A stretch of 64,000 nucleotides of DNA, taken from positions 376,192 through 440,191 of the forward strand of contig DASVLJ010000071.1 in assembly GCA_036384915.1 (NCBI GenBank), given 5' to 3'. The notes under the pieces were generated by a model that saw only the letters and a program-made list of their open reading frames with translations, had not been told where the DNA came from and made no database searches. This DNA comes from PKWO01 sp036384915 (lineage in GTDB: Bacteria; Pseudomonadota; Gammaproteobacteria; Burkholderiales; Burkholderiaceae_D). Of the stretch, positions 1-9,505 are shown one piece after another; the stretch's first letter is position 1, and each line of letters begins with the position of its first letter. A program made the translations under genes and the position numbers.

Positions 1-908
1 CTGTCATGCACGGTGCGCCAGAAAAAGGCCGCGGCGGCTTCCCATTGGCGTTTGTCGTCTTGCCCAGCACTCAGCTCGCCGATACGTTCGAAACCGATCA
101 CCTTGGGGATTTGGGTATTGGCATGCAGGCCGCTCAAGCTGTCTTCGCCGTGCAACAGCGGCGTAAGCAGGGACCGGTCGGAGAAGCGTCGCGCCAGGTC
201 GAGATACCTGGTATCGCCCGTTATCTGTGCGACGTCGGCCAGGACTTCATTCATGCCACCCTGCTCGGCGCGCAGCATGGCTTGCATCTGCTCGTCGCTC
301 AGGTGGCTGGTCAATTCGAGCGCCCAATCGGATAGCGCGATCAGCATCGCGCGCGCATCGTCGTTGCCTGCCAGGCGATAGGCGTCGCGCAAGCCGGCGA
401 AAGTCTTGTGCAGGTTGTACCACGGCACCCATTTGCCATTGACGGAAAAATTATCGGCCTGCAGCTTGCCTGCGGCGATATCGTGCCAGGCTTCTTTGCC
501 GCCGGGGATGCCGCCGAGATAGCCGTCGCCGTTACGCTCCTGGCACTTCTTCAGTTCGGCGACGAAATAATTCAGGCGCGCCAGCACGGCCTTGTCGCCC
601 GTGGCCGCATACATCAGCGACAAGGCCGAAAGATAGTGTCCGCCCATGTGGCCATCGAGTCCGCCGGACTCCCAGTTGCCGTAGGAAGGCTTGATCTGCG
701 GCAGGCCGGCTTCGCGGCGGAAAGGTGCAAGCAGCCGGTCCGGGTCGAGCGCCATCAGGTAGCGCCTGTCCGTGCGCTGGGCATCGAGAAAAGGCCCGGG
801 GCCGAGGCGCACGTCTTGCAGCGGAAACAGCGTCAACGGCTCGGCCTGTGCGGCACAGGACAACGCCAGGGCAAACGCCAGCGAAGGCACAAAATATGAC
901 AACTTCAT
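1..908 (-). CDS. GH127 (DUF1680) beta-L-arabinofuranosidase, N-terminal part
   Basis: Partial: about 302 residues from the start, the rest lies left of the window. A Sec signal peptide (MKLSYFVPSLAFALALSCAAQA) is followed by a GH127-like alpha/alpha-barrel region with the family blocks GGLDGHMGGHYLSALS, WVPWYNLHKTFAGLRDAY and LSGLHANTQIPKVIGF. The catalytic Glu/Cys-zinc site of GH127 lies further C-terminal and cannot be checked here. Family members remove beta-L-arabinofuranose from plant glycans. The ATG overlaps the stop of the upstream GH43 gene as ATGA, so translation is probably coupled. It is the most downstream visible gene of the arabinan operon. Specificity is inferred from family and context. 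Confidence 0.85.
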   Translation of the reverse strand, partial: MKLSYFVPSLAFALALSCAAQAEPLTLFPLQDVRLGPGPFLDAQRTDRRYLMALDPDRLLAPFRREAGLPQIKPSYGNWESGGLDGHMGGHYLSALSLMYAATGDKAVLARLNYFVAELKKCQERNGDGYLGGIPGGKEAWHDIAAGKLQADNFSVNGKWVPWYNLHKTFAGLRDAYRLAGNDDARAMLIALSDWALELTSHLSDEQMQAMLRAEQGGMNEVLADVAQITGDTRYLDLARRFSDRSLLTPLLHGEDSLSGLHANTQIPKVIGFERIGELSAGQDDKRQWEAAAAFFWRTVHD

Positions 909-1936
909 TGCGCCGGCAACAGCTTGCTGCGATAACGCGATAGATCACCCTGGTCGACCACAGGCCAGCCGTCGGCATCCCACTTCATCTCAAGTATCTT
1001 CAGCTTTTGCAGGTAATGGTCGGCAGTCTCGTAGGCGTGGAACACGAGATAATCCTTGCCGTCCATGGTGTAGGCGCTGTTGTGGCCGAGCGCCTTCCAT
1101 TCGCTGTTGCCCTTCAACAGCAGCGTGCCGCCGCCTTGCAGCATGGGTTTGCCCGACTTGTCGAGGTAAGGTCCCGTAACCGAGGTGGCTCGGCCGATGC
1201 GCAATTCATAGGTGCTCTCGGCGGCACGGCAGCACAAGCCCCAGGATACGAACAGGTAGTAATACTTGCCCTTCCTGAAAATGAACGGCGCTTCGATCTC
1301 CGCCGGGCCGGCAGATTCGTCGGGCGTGAAAGCCGGGCGCTCGCGTTTGGCCAGCGAGTGCCATTCCTGAGGTTCGGCCAGCCTGGTCCAGCTGTCGTCG
1401 AGCTTGACCAGCTTGATGCCGTCCCAGAACGAACCGAAGTTCATCCAGGCGTGGCCCGCCTCATCGGTGACGATATTGGGGTCGATCGCATTCCACAAAT
1501 CGCGCCCCGGCACCGATTGCAGGATCATGCCCTGGTCTTGCCAACGGTAATCGGGCGAGCGCGGATTCAAGGTCTTGGTGACGGTAACGCCGATGCCTGA
1601 AGCCAGCTTGCCGAAGCCCGAGACGGCGTAATAGAGGTAGTACTTGCCGTCGTGATACTGGATATCGGGTGCCCAGATGTGGCCGTTGAAGCCTGGCGCC
1701 ACGGCGCGCGCCCAGGCGGGCTCGCCTGGAAATACGCGGCCCTCGGGACGCCAGTTCAGCATATCGGTGGAGCTGTAGAAGGCGATGCCCGGGCCGGTAC
1801 TGAACAGGTAATAAGTATTGCCTTCCTTGATCATGGCCGGGTCATGAACGCTGACTTCCGTGGCATGGCCAGGCATGGCGCAGCACAGCGCCAACAGTAT
1901 CCACACCTTCGTCAGCCACTGCTTGATTATGTCCAT
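905..1936 (-). CDS. GH43 secreted arabinan endo-1,5-alpha-L-arabinanase-like
   Basis: About 343 residues. The start at 1936 is chosen because GGAGATGGAG lies just upstream and a signal peptide (ILLALCCAMPGHA) follows. The GH43 five-blade propeller triad is visible: Asp in SVHDPAMI (general base), Asp in AIDPNIVTD (modulator) and Glu in PAEIEAPFIF (general acid). The blocks GLCCRAAESTYELRIGRA and GGGTLLL followed by GHNSAY resemble endo-arabinanase subfamilies rather than xylosidases. It would cut the alpha-1,5-arabinan backbone in the periplasm or outside. The gap to the upstream GH43 lipoprotein is 32 nt, and it overlaps the GH127 gene downstream by 4 nt. Confidence 0.88.
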   Translation of the reverse strand: MDIIKQWLTKVWILLALCCAMPGHATEVSVHDPAMIKEGNTYYLFSTGPGIAFYSSTDMLNWRPEGRVFPGEPAWARAVAPGFNGHIWAPDIQYHDGKYYLYYAVSGFGKLASGIGVTVTKTLNPRSPDYRWQDQGMILQSVPGRDLWNAIDPNIVTDEAGHAWMNFGSFWDGIKLVKLDDSWTRLAEPQEWHSLAKRERPAFTPDESAGPAEIEAPFIFRKGKYYYLFVSWGLCCRAAESTYELRIGRATSVTGPYLDKSGKPMLQGGGTLLLKGNSEWKALGHNSAYTMDGKDYLVFHAYETADHYLQKLKILEMKWDADGWPVVDQGDLSRYRSKLLPAQ

Positions 1937-1968
1937 GTCTCCATCTCCTTGTCTATTCTGCCTCAGCT

Positions 1969-3540
1969 TCAGCTTCCCGTGCGCACACCCCAGATCGACA
2001 CGCCGCCGGAAGACAAGACCGAGAACGTCACCTCGAAGGTATTGGCATTCGGGTTCCACTGCCGCGACAGGACGCCGTCGAAGGTACCGACGCCGGTCAA
2101 GGTCAGCGTAACGTTGTTGCTGCCCTGGTAAGTCCAGGAGCCGCTTTGCGTGCCCGAGACCGAGCCGTCGGCATTGAGCGTGATATTTTGCGAAGTCTTG
2201 ATGGTGGCGGAAATATCCTTGCCGTGATTGACGATCTTGTAAATGCCCGGCACCTCGCTTGACGCGATGCTGCTGCTCAAGCTTGTCGTGCTTTGCGACA
2301 AGGGCACGTAACGGAACGGCGCAATCACGGGCCAGCCGTCGGCGTTGATGAACATTTCATGCACGCGGTTCTCGAAATACTCACCCTGGTTGGGAAAGCG
2401 TGTGTGGAAGATCAGGAAGTACTGATTGGTCGAGGCTTGATAGTAAGTCGAGCTGCCGCCCGGCGATACGTAACCGACCGCCGTACCGCTCTCGTTGGCG
2501 GCCAAGGCGTATTGGTAGTTGCCCATCAGCTTTTCCGCATAGGGTGCGATGCTGGCATCGTCGAACAGGGGCAGGCTGGCGTTGGACATCACCTTGGACA
2601 TGTCGTTGCCGGCCGCGTCTAGATAGGGTCCGTCGGGATTGACCGAACGCGACACGCGGATGTTGTAGCCGCCGGCAGCATCGAGCCCGCCGAAGGCGAC
2701 GAACATGTAGTAGTACTTGGTAGAGGGGCTGTACATCACGCTAGAGCCCTCGATGCGGCTATTGTTACCGCCCATCAGATGCTTGCCGTAGCCCTGACCC
2801 GACAAGGGCAAACCGGTCGATTCATCCATCGCCAGGATGAAGATGCCGCCCGAGTAGGAACCGTAGATCATCCACAGCTTGCCGTTGTTGTCGTGGAACA
2901 GGCTGGGGTCGATGGTGTTGGGCTGGACTTGCTGGTTGTAGTTGGTCACGCCGTCGCTACTCAAGCCCGCCATGCCCGATTCGAGGATGATGCCCTTGTC
3001 GACGTAAGGGCCCTCGATCTTGTCCGCCACGGCCACGCCGAGCGCGGACAACGGCCGGCTGCCCTGGCAGGAATCGTAATACATGTAGAACTTGCCGTCG
3101 GCCAGCTGGATCACGCTGGGGCGCCACAGGTCGGTCACGGTGGACCAGGCGAAGGTCTTGGCCAGTTCGGTGGTGACGTTGGTAAACAGCGGGTTGCTGT
3201 CGTTGACGCCGCTGGCGATGGTGGTCCAGTTCATCAAGTCGGTCGACTTGGCTGCTACCAGATGCGAGCCGAAGATGTAGAAGCTGCCGTTGTACGGAAC
3301 CACGGCCGGATCGTGCACCGAGGAATTGTTGAAGACGATGGCCGCCTGCGTGCCTGTCGTACCGCCGCTACCCCCGCTGCTGGTACTGCCGCCGCTGCCG
3401 GTACTGGTGCTGCCCGTGCTACCGGTGCTGGTCGTCGAACCGGTGTCCGAACCGCCGCCTCCTCCGCCACCGCAGGCATTGAGACACAATGCGAACGCCA
3501 GGATGCCGGGCAACAGGGCCTTTTTGCCGATGTTAGTCAT
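1969..3540 (-). CDS. GH43 arabinan endo-1,5-alpha-L-arabinanase lipoprotein
   Basis: 523 residues. The N-terminus is a lipoprotein signal with lipobox LNAC, then seven Gly residues and a roughly 45-residue Ser/Thr/Gly linker (TGSTGS-type repeats) that would hold the enzyme away from the outer membrane. The catalytic domain has SSVHDPAVV (base Asp), TIDPSLFHD (modulator Asp) and NSRIEGSSV (acid Glu). After about residue 425 there is a separate beta-rich domain (VPGIYKIVNHG, GTFDGVLSRQWN) like the C-terminal domain of extracellular GH43 arabinanases. It probably makes the first cuts in arabinan at the cell surface. It lies in an operon with GH51 upstream (11 nt) and a second GH43 downstream. 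Confidence 0.9.
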   Translation of the reverse strand: MTNIGKKALLPGILAFALCLNACGGGGGGGSDTGSTTSTGSTGSTSTGSGGSTSSGGSGGTTGTQAAIVFNNSSVHDPAVVPYNGSFYIFGSHLVAAKSTDLMNWTTIASGVNDSNPLFTNVTTELAKTFAWSTVTDLWRPSVIQLADGKFYMYYDSCQGSRPLSALGVAVADKIEGPYVDKGIILESGMAGLSSDGVTNYNQQVQPNTIDPSLFHDNNGKLWMIYGSYSGGIFILAMDESTGLPLSGQGYGKHLMGGNNSRIEGSSVMYSPSTKYYYMFVAFGGLDAAGGYNIRVSRSVNPDGPYLDAAGNDMSKVMSNASLPLFDDASIAPYAEKLMGNYQYALAANESGTAVGYVSPGGSSTYYQASTNQYFLIFHTRFPNQGEYFENRVHEMFINADGWPVIAPFRYVPLSQSTTSLSSSIASSEVPGIYKIVNHGKDISATIKTSQNITLNADGSVSGTQSGSWTYQGSNNVTLTLTGVGTFDGVLSRQWNPNANTFEVTFSVLSSGGVSIWGVRTGS

Positions 3541-3551
3541 GTCCGCCCCCC

Positions 3552-5111
3552 TTATTCCACAGCGACCACGGCAACCGCCTTGGCCGGAATGCTGAGCGTG
3601 AGCTTGCCGTTGGCGGCATCGGCTGCGATCGGTTCGGGCTTGACGTCTTGCGGATGCTCGAAGGTGTTATGTGCGTCCATCGCATCGGCCGTCAGGATCG
3701 TCCCGGCCACATGCTTCGCATCGGCGATGGTGATTTGTGCCGCCTCATGCGGATTGGTGTTCACCAGCGAGAGGTAAATCTTGCCGTCCGTGCCGCGTGC
3801 GGCGGAGGCGCTGATCTCCGCAATGCCGGTGCTGCCAAAACGGTATTCGCGGTTATGCTGTATCGTCACCGGCAACACGGTCGCACCCTGGAACGGCACG
3901 TACATGGCGTAGGCGTAATAAGTCGGTGTCAAGACCATCTTATCCCTGTCGGTCAAGACCATGGCTTGCAGGACGTTGACCATCTGCGCGATATTGGTCA
4001 TGCGCACGCGGTCGGCATGGGCGTGGAAGATGTTGAAGTTGAGCGCCGCCACCAGTGCGTCGCGCAAGCTGTTTTGCTGATACAGGAAGCCGGCATTGGT
4101 GCCGGGCTCGACGTCGTACCAGGTGCCCCATTCGTCGACGTTGAACGAAATCGTCTTCTTCGGATCGTTCTTGTCCATGCGCGCCGTATTGTTGCGGATC
4201 AGCGACTCCATGCGCAGCGTGTTCTTCAGGGTCGAAATCCACTGGTCTTCGGCAAAACCCGTGGCCTTGCCCTTGGCTTCCCAGACGCCGGTCGGCACCG
4301 TGTAATAGTGGAAGCTGATGCCGTCGAAATGCATATTCCATTGCCGGTGGATATGTGCCGTCAGGTAATCCGACCAGCTCGTATCGTCGTCGTGGCCGCC
4401 GCTGGCGAAGAATTGCGGCGTGTCTTCCTTGGGCGTCTTGAGGAAACTGGCGTATTGGTTGTACAAATCGGTGTAATGCTGGGTGGTCATGTTGCCGCCG
4501 CAGCCCCAGGCTTCATTGCCGACGCCGAAGAAAGCGACCTTGAACGGCTTGTCGTGCCCGTTCTTGCGGCGTAACTCGGCCAGGCTCGACTTGCCGTCGG
4601 CGGTCATGTATTCAAGCCATTCCGCCATTTCCTGCGGCGTGCCGGAACCGAGGTTGCCGTTGACGTAGGCGTCGGCGCCGAGCTGTTCGACCAAGTCGAA
4701 GAATTCATGCGTGCCGACGGCATTGTTTTCCTCCACGCCGCCCCAGTTGGTATTGACCTTGACCGGGCGCTGCGCGCGCTCGCCGATGCCGTCGCGCCAA
4801 TGGTATTCGTCGGCGAAGCAGCCGCCGGGCCAGCGCACCACGGGAACGTGGATCGCCTTCAAGGCACCAACCACGTCGTTGCGCCAGCCGCGCGTGTTGG
4901 GAATCGCCGAATCCGGACCGACCCACAAGCCGCCGTAGATGCCGGCGCCGAGATGCTCGGCGAACTGGCCGTAGACGTTCTTGTTGATGACCGGCCCGGG
5001 CCTGGCTTGGTCGATACTGATGCCGATGTCGGTGGCGGCCGCACTCGCCGCACCCGCGGCACCTGCCGCCAACATGCCCAATGCGAGCATGCCTTGCTTG
5101 AGGAATTGCAT
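3552..5111 (-). CDS. GH51 alpha-L-arabinofuranosidase
   Basis: 519 residues with an Ala-rich Sec signal peptide (MLAAGAAGAASAAA). The GH51 (beta/alpha)8 core is clear: WPGGCFADEYHWRDGIG near residue 95, acid/base Glu in VGNEAWGCGG, nucleophile Glu in VDEWGTWY, then a C-terminal jelly-roll (EISASAARGTDGKIYLSLVN). It releases alpha-1,2/1,3/1,5-linked L-arabinofuranose from arabinan or arabinoxylan. A predicted exported location is less common than the usual cytoplasmic GH51 and fits the secreted neighbours. The gaps to GH43 (11 nt) and GH97 (15 nt) indicate one transcript. Confidence 0.93.
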   Translation of the reverse strand: MQFLKQGMLALGMLAAGAAGAASAAATDIGISIDQARPGPVINKNVYGQFAEHLGAGIYGGLWVGPDSAIPNTRGWRNDVVGALKAIHVPVVRWPGGCFADEYHWRDGIGERAQRPVKVNTNWGGVEENNAVGTHEFFDLVEQLGADAYVNGNLGSGTPQEMAEWLEYMTADGKSSLAELRRKNGHDKPFKVAFFGVGNEAWGCGGNMTTQHYTDLYNQYASFLKTPKEDTPQFFASGGHDDDTSWSDYLTAHIHRQWNMHFDGISFHYYTVPTGVWEAKGKATGFAEDQWISTLKNTLRMESLIRNNTARMDKNDPKKTISFNVDEWGTWYDVEPGTNAGFLYQQNSLRDALVAALNFNIFHAHADRVRMTNIAQMVNVLQAMVLTDRDKMVLTPTYYAYAMYVPFQGATVLPVTIQHNREYRFGSTGIAEISASAARGTDGKIYLSLVNTNPHEAAQITIADAKHVAGTILTADAMDAHNTFEHPQDVKPEPIAADAANGKLTLSIPAKAVAVVAVE

Positions 5112-5126
5112 ATCGTCTCCTGTGTT

Positions 5127-7049
5127 TTATTGGAAGACGGCTACGAAGCCGCCATGTTTTTCGAGTTTGACCGTGACAGCCTTGCCGGATGCCAGCGTTG
5201 TTTGCGCAAAGCTGCGCTCGGTCGCGCCGTCGGTGATCAACTCACCCTGGCGCGAGCCGAGAAAGGAAAGATCGAGCTTCAAGGTCTTGGCGCCCTCTTC
5301 CGCGTTGATTCCTGCTACGTACCATGTGTCGCCCGCGCGGCGCGCGATCACGGCGTATTTGCCCGGATAGCCGGCAACGAGACGGCTGTCGTCCCAATTG
5401 CGCGGCAGCGTCTGCAGGAAGTTTTTGACGTACTCCGGTGTCGTCGCCATGCCGGTGGGCGTTTCGGCGAAGTGCTGGATGCCCGACAGGAACAATACCG
5501 ACTCGGCCAGCTCGAAGCCATTACTGGTGGTACGGCGGATGTTCGGGATATCGCCGAACACCATGGGCGTGAAATCCATCGGATCGAACAGGTTGCGCGC
5601 AAACGGCAGGATGGCGGCATGGCGCACCACGGCGTCTTCGTTGGCTTGCTCGAAGGTGGTGTATTCCAGTCCGCGCACCGCTTCCATCGTCATCAGGTTG
5701 GGCCAGGTACGCTGCCAGCCGCGCGGCAGCGTCGCACCGTGAAAGTTGACCAGCAACCCGTTGTCCGCCGCATCGCGCAGGATGTCGAGGTAATAGCCGA
5801 TCATCGATTTGCCGTCGCCGCCGAAGAAATCGACCTTCACGCCCTTGATGCCGATCTCGCGCAGCCGGGCGAATTCGGCCATGCGCTGCTCGTGCGTCAA
5901 GAGCTTGCTCTTGGGTGAATACTCGGTCTGGTTCCATGAGCCTGAGGAGTTGTACCAGAGCAGGATGCCGATATGCTTCGTTGCCGCATAGTCGACCAGT
6001 TCCTTGATCTTGTCGTAGCCGATCTTGCGATCCCAGTCGGCGTCGACCAAGGTGTAATCCCAATGCATCTCGGCAGCGTAATCGACGAATTGCTTTTGCA
6101 CGTCGAATACGGTGTAATCGTCTTTCAGCAGCGCCCAGCTCCATGAAGCATGGCCAGGCTTGATCAGCGCGAAATCGAAGGATTGTGCCGGTGCGGCCAG
6201 GTCCGTGCCCAGCGTGGACTGCGTCAGCGTCGCAAGCGAACCGAGCGCGATGATGCGCCAGGGCGAAGTCAGCGCGCCGTCGGTCTCGGCCAACAAGGCG
6301 CCATCCGGCAATACCTCGGCCGGCATCGGCGTGCCGATGCGATACACGCCGCCGGACGAATCGGCTTGCAGGCGCGAGGCCTGCCAGCTGCCGTCCATGT
6401 TCGCTTCGGTCAATGCAACCCAGGTGTCGCCGCTATGGAACAAGGCGGGGAACACCCACCCCGCAGGCGAAGGCGAAGGCCGGCCGACGGGAATATCGGC
6501 CTGGTAATACTCTTCATAAGAGGGATTGGTATTTTTCCAACCGGTCTGCGCCACGGCAATCGGCTGAAGCCAGGCGTGCGTGCGGCGCTCGAAGGGATAG
6601 GAGGTGGCTTCGTGCAGCAGCAGCTTGTGCGGCGTGGCAGGTTCCGCGACGACGTAGCGGAAGGCCGCGCCATCGGCCGATACGCGCAACGCCACGTCCA
6701 TCTTCTGGCCCCGAACGTTCGAGACGGTGTAGCGGCGTTCGTTGGCTGCGACGTGGATGTCGCGCTTCTTGCCGACCATCATGCTGTAGTCGTCTTCGAT
6801 GCGTTCCGCATCGGTGACGGTATCGATCTTCAGCGCATGTTCCAGATCGATACCTTGCAGATTCAATCCAAGCTGGCCGTCGCGGATTACGGGTTTACCG
6901 TCGCGAAATACCGAATAACGCAGCGAGCCATCGCGAGCCATGTGCAAATCGGCGCGCACGCGATGATCGGGACTGTCCACGTACGGTGCCGCAAACGCAT
7001 GGCCGCAAAGCGGCGCCAAGAGACATGCGAACAAGTGCCTTATCTTCAT
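5127..7049 (-). CDS. GH97 retaining-type glycosidase (alpha-galactosidase or beta-L-arabinopyranosidase)
   Basis: 640 residues, signal peptide MKIRHLFACLLAPLCGHAFA. The order is an N-terminal beta-sandwich (about 25-270), a catalytic barrel (about 280-560) and a C-terminal beta-domain. GVKVDFFGGDGKSM places an Asp where retaining GH97 enzymes have their nucleophile, and MTMEAVRGLEYTT carries the acid/base Glu. Inverting SusB-like GH97 members use Glu residues instead, so a retaining mechanism is inferred. Known retaining members are alpha-galactosidases, some acting on beta-L-arabinopyranosides, which would suit this arabinan locus. A 96-nt gap to the dehydrogenase gene upstream is the largest in the operon. 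I saw no clear terminator in it. Confidence 0.88.
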   Translation of the reverse strand: MKIRHLFACLLAPLCGHAFAAPYVDSPDHRVRADLHMARDGSLRYSVFRDGKPVIRDGQLGLNLQGIDLEHALKIDTVTDAERIEDDYSMMVGKKRDIHVAANERRYTVSNVRGQKMDVALRVSADGAAFRYVVAEPATPHKLLLHEATSYPFERRTHAWLQPIAVAQTGWKNTNPSYEEYYQADIPVGRPSPSPAGWVFPALFHSGDTWVALTEANMDGSWQASRLQADSSGGVYRIGTPMPAEVLPDGALLAETDGALTSPWRIIALGSLATLTQSTLGTDLAAPAQSFDFALIKPGHASWSWALLKDDYTVFDVQKQFVDYAAEMHWDYTLVDADWDRKIGYDKIKELVDYAATKHIGILLWYNSSGSWNQTEYSPKSKLLTHEQRMAEFARLREIGIKGVKVDFFGGDGKSMIGYYLDILRDAADNGLLVNFHGATLPRGWQRTWPNLMTMEAVRGLEYTTFEQANEDAVVRHAAILPFARNLFDPMDFTPMVFGDIPNIRRTTSNGFELAESVLFLSGIQHFAETPTGMATTPEYVKNFLQTLPRNWDDSRLVAGYPGKYAVIARRAGDTWYVAGINAEEGAKTLKLDLSFLGSRQGELITDGATERSFAQTTLASGKAVTVKLEKHGGFVAVFQ

Positions 7050-7145
7050 GCATCCATCCAGACTGTTTTTGCGGACAAAAGAGACCCATCTGTCCCGTCG
7101 CGGCGCGGTGAGACAGCTTATCGGTTCAAAAATGTCGACCGGTCT

Positions 7146-7913
7146 TTAGGTCCAGCCGGCGTCCACCACGAAATCCTGCGCCGTGCACATCGCGCCGTCG
7201 TCCGAGGCAAGGAACAGCACCATTGCGGCGATATGACTGGGCATCAGTTTGCCCGGCAGGCACTGGTTGCGCTTGATTTCCACCTCGGCCGCCTCGTCCA
7301 CCCACAGGTCGATCTGACGCTGGGTCATGACCCAACCCGGCGTCACGGTGTTGACGCGGATGCCGTGCGCACCGAACTCGCGCGCCAAACCACGCGTCAA
7401 ACCCACCACGGCGGCCTTGGACGTGGCATAGACCGGGTAGCCTGCCGCCTTGATGTGGTAAGAAATCGAGCTGACGTTGATGATGGAACCACCGCCCTTG
7501 CGCTTCATGCCTTCCAGCACAGCCTGGCAGGTGAAGAACATCGGACGCTGGTTGATGGCGATGCGCTCGTTCCAGTAATCGACACTGACCTCGGCGGTCT
7601 CGTGGCGCTGGTCGTTGGCGGCGTTGTTGACGAGCACGTCGAAGTCGCCGATCTGGGCGGCGATCTCCTTCATCGCCGCCTGCAAGGCGGGAATGTCGGT
7701 AATGTCGCAGCGGCGGAACACCGGCGTGGGCAAGCCGGCATCGGCCAACCTGCGGCACAATGCTTCGCTGGCATCCGCGGCGATATCGACAAAACCAACG
7801 CGAGCGCCTTGTGCAGCGAAAGCGGCAACGATCTCTTCGCCGATGCCGCTGCCGCCGCCCGTGACGAAAACGCTTCTACCGGCAAGGCTGCCGTATTGAG
7901 TTGAAGAAGTCAT
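7146..7913 (-). CDS. SDR-family L-arabinose/D-xylose 1-dehydrogenase (XylB-like)
   Basis: 255 residues from ATG 7913; an in-frame TTG at 7937 overlaps the upstream stop as TTGA and is an alternative start. It has a Rossmann glycine motif TGGGSGIG, the NNA motif (VLVNNAAND), catalytic Ser in SSISYH and YATSK. The blocks VLVNNAANDQRH, YWNERIAIN, GMKRKGGGSIINVSSISYH and C-terminal VVDAGWT closely follow the Caulobacter-type xylose dehydrogenase pattern. It would oxidise L-arabinose to L-arabinono-lactone, step 1 of the Weimberg-type route. In Herbaspirillum an SDR can instead act as a 2-keto-3-deoxypentonate 4-dehydrogenase, so that role cannot be excluded. Confidence 0.85.
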   Translation of the reverse strand: MTSSTQYGSLAGRSVFVTGGGSGIGEEIVAAFAAQGARVGFVDIAADASEALCRRLADAGLPTPVFRRCDITDIPALQAAMKEIAAQIGDFDVLVNNAANDQRHETAEVSVDYWNERIAINQRPMFFTCQAVLEGMKRKGGGSIINVSSISYHIKAAGYPVYATSKAAVVGLTRGLAREFGAHGIRVNTVTPGWVMTQRQIDLWVDEAAEVEIKRNQCLPGKLMPSHIAAMVLFLASDDGAMCTAQDFVVDAGWT

Positions 7914-7933
7914 GCTATCCGTACCGTATCTAG

Positions 7934-9505
7934 TCAAGTTTTGCCCAGCGCGCCGTCGCGGCGGCGCCAGACCCCAGCCGTATTATCGTCTTTCAGCACG
8001 GCAGGCAACAATGCCTGCGGCAGATTCTGGTAGCACACCGGGCGCAGAAAGCGCGAAATCGCTGCTGTGCCGACCGACGTGCTGCGGCCGTCCGAAGTTG
8101 CCGGAAACGGCCCGCCGTGTACCATGGCGCTCGTCACTTCCACGCCGGTGGGGAAGCCGTTGGCCAGGATGCGGCCGACCTTGCGCTCCAGGATGGGCAG
8201 CAGGCCGGCGGCAATTTCCACGTCTTGCTCGTCGAGCAGCAGGGTCGCCGTCAATTGCCCTTCCAGGCTCTCGGCGATGGCGCGCATCTGCGCCGCATCC
8301 TCGCAGGCGATGAACAGCGATGCCGGACCGAACATTTCCTCGCGCATGGCATGGTTGGCCAGGAAGTCCTTCCCGGCAGTCATGAACAGGGCATGGCCGC
8401 CCTTGCCAACGCCATGCACCGGTTGGTTCAGCGACTTCACCGCGTCCTGCCCGGCCAATTGCGCCACGTTGCGCACATAGCTCTCGGCGATGCCTGGCGT
8501 CAGCATGGTGCCAGGCTGGGTATCGGCCAGCGCAGCCAGCGCCAGTTCGGCAAAACGTTCGAATTCGGCGCTACGCAAGCCCAGCACCAGGCCGGGATTG
8601 GTGCAGAACTGTCCCACGCCCAGCGTCAGCGAGGCGGCGAAACCCTTGGCCAATTCTTCTTTGCGGTTCGCCACTGCATGGGGCAGCAGGAACACCGGAT
8701 TGATGCTGCTCATTTCGGCATACACGGGAATCGGCTGCGGACGCGCCGCGGCCACGGCCATCAAGGCTTGCCCGCCCTGGCGCGAGCCGGTGAAGCCGAC
8801 CGCCTGGATCGCCGGATGGCGCACCAGCGCCTGCCCCAGGCCATTGCCGGTACCCGTGAGCAGCGAAAACACGCCGGCCGGCAAACCGCATTGCTGCACG
8901 GCCTTGACGATGGCGCGGCCTACCAGTTCGGACGTGCCGGGGTGGCCCGAATGCGCCTTCAGCACGACAGGGCAACCGGCGGCAAACGCCGAAGCCGTAT
9001 CGCCGCCGGCGACTGAAAACGCGAGCGGGAAATTGCTCGCCGCGAACACGGCCACGGGGCCGAGGCCGATCAAGCGCAGGCGCAAATCGGGCTTGGGCGG
9101 CAGGCGCTCCGGCAAGGCGCTGTCGATACGCGCATCGCACCACGATCCTTCGCGCAACAACTCGGCAAACATTTTCAACTGGTTGACGGTGCGGCCGCGC
9201 TCGCCTTCGATGCGCGCGCGCGGCAAACCGGTTTCCGCCATGGCGCGCACGACCAGATCGTCGCCGAGGGCCATGATCTGCTCCGCCACGGTATCGAGGA
9301 AACGCGCGCGTTCGTGATCGGGCAAGGCACGGAAGGTATCGAACGCCTGTTGCGCCAGGGTACAAGCCTGGTCGATCTGCTCGGTATCGACGGCGAAGAA
9401 CAGCGGTTCCAGCTTTTCGCGTTTGGCCGGGTCGAAGGCCTGGGACGAATTGCCCTTGCCGCGCACTTCCGCGCCGCCGATCAAGGCATGGCCGGTGATA
9501 TTCAT
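7934..9505 (-). CDS. 2-oxoglutarate semialdehyde (2,5-dioxovalerate) dehydrogenase
   Basis: 523 residues, the usual length of the NADP-dependent KGSA dehydrogenase branch of the ALDH superfamily. Family marks: NFPLAFSVAGGDTASAFAAG, VVLKAHSGHPGTSE, VGFTGSRQGG, catalytic Glu in AEMSSINPVF and catalytic Cys in GVGQFCTNPG. It catalyses the last pathway step, 2-oxoglutarate semialdehyde to 2-oxoglutarate. The start at 9505 overlaps the upstream AraD1 stop as ATGA, and its own stop touches the alternative TTG start of the SDR gene, so the catabolic genes look translationally coupled. Confidence 0.93.
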   Translation of the reverse strand: MNITGHALIGGAEVRGKGNSSQAFDPAKREKLEPLFFAVDTEQIDQACTLAQQAFDTFRALPDHERARFLDTVAEQIMALGDDLVVRAMAETGLPRARIEGERGRTVNQLKMFAELLREGSWCDARIDSALPERLPPKPDLRLRLIGLGPVAVFAASNFPLAFSVAGGDTASAFAAGCPVVLKAHSGHPGTSELVGRAIVKAVQQCGLPAGVFSLLTGTGNGLGQALVRHPAIQAVGFTGSRQGGQALMAVAAARPQPIPVYAEMSSINPVFLLPHAVANRKEELAKGFAASLTLGVGQFCTNPGLVLGLRSAEFERFAELALAALADTQPGTMLTPGIAESYVRNVAQLAGQDAVKSLNQPVHGVGKGGHALFMTAGKDFLANHAMREEMFGPASLFIACEDAAQMRAIAESLEGQLTATLLLDEQDVEIAAGLLPILERKVGRILANGFPTGVEVTSAMVHGGPFPATSDGRSTSVGTAAISRFLRPVCYQNLPQALLPAVLKDDNTAGVWRRRDGALGKT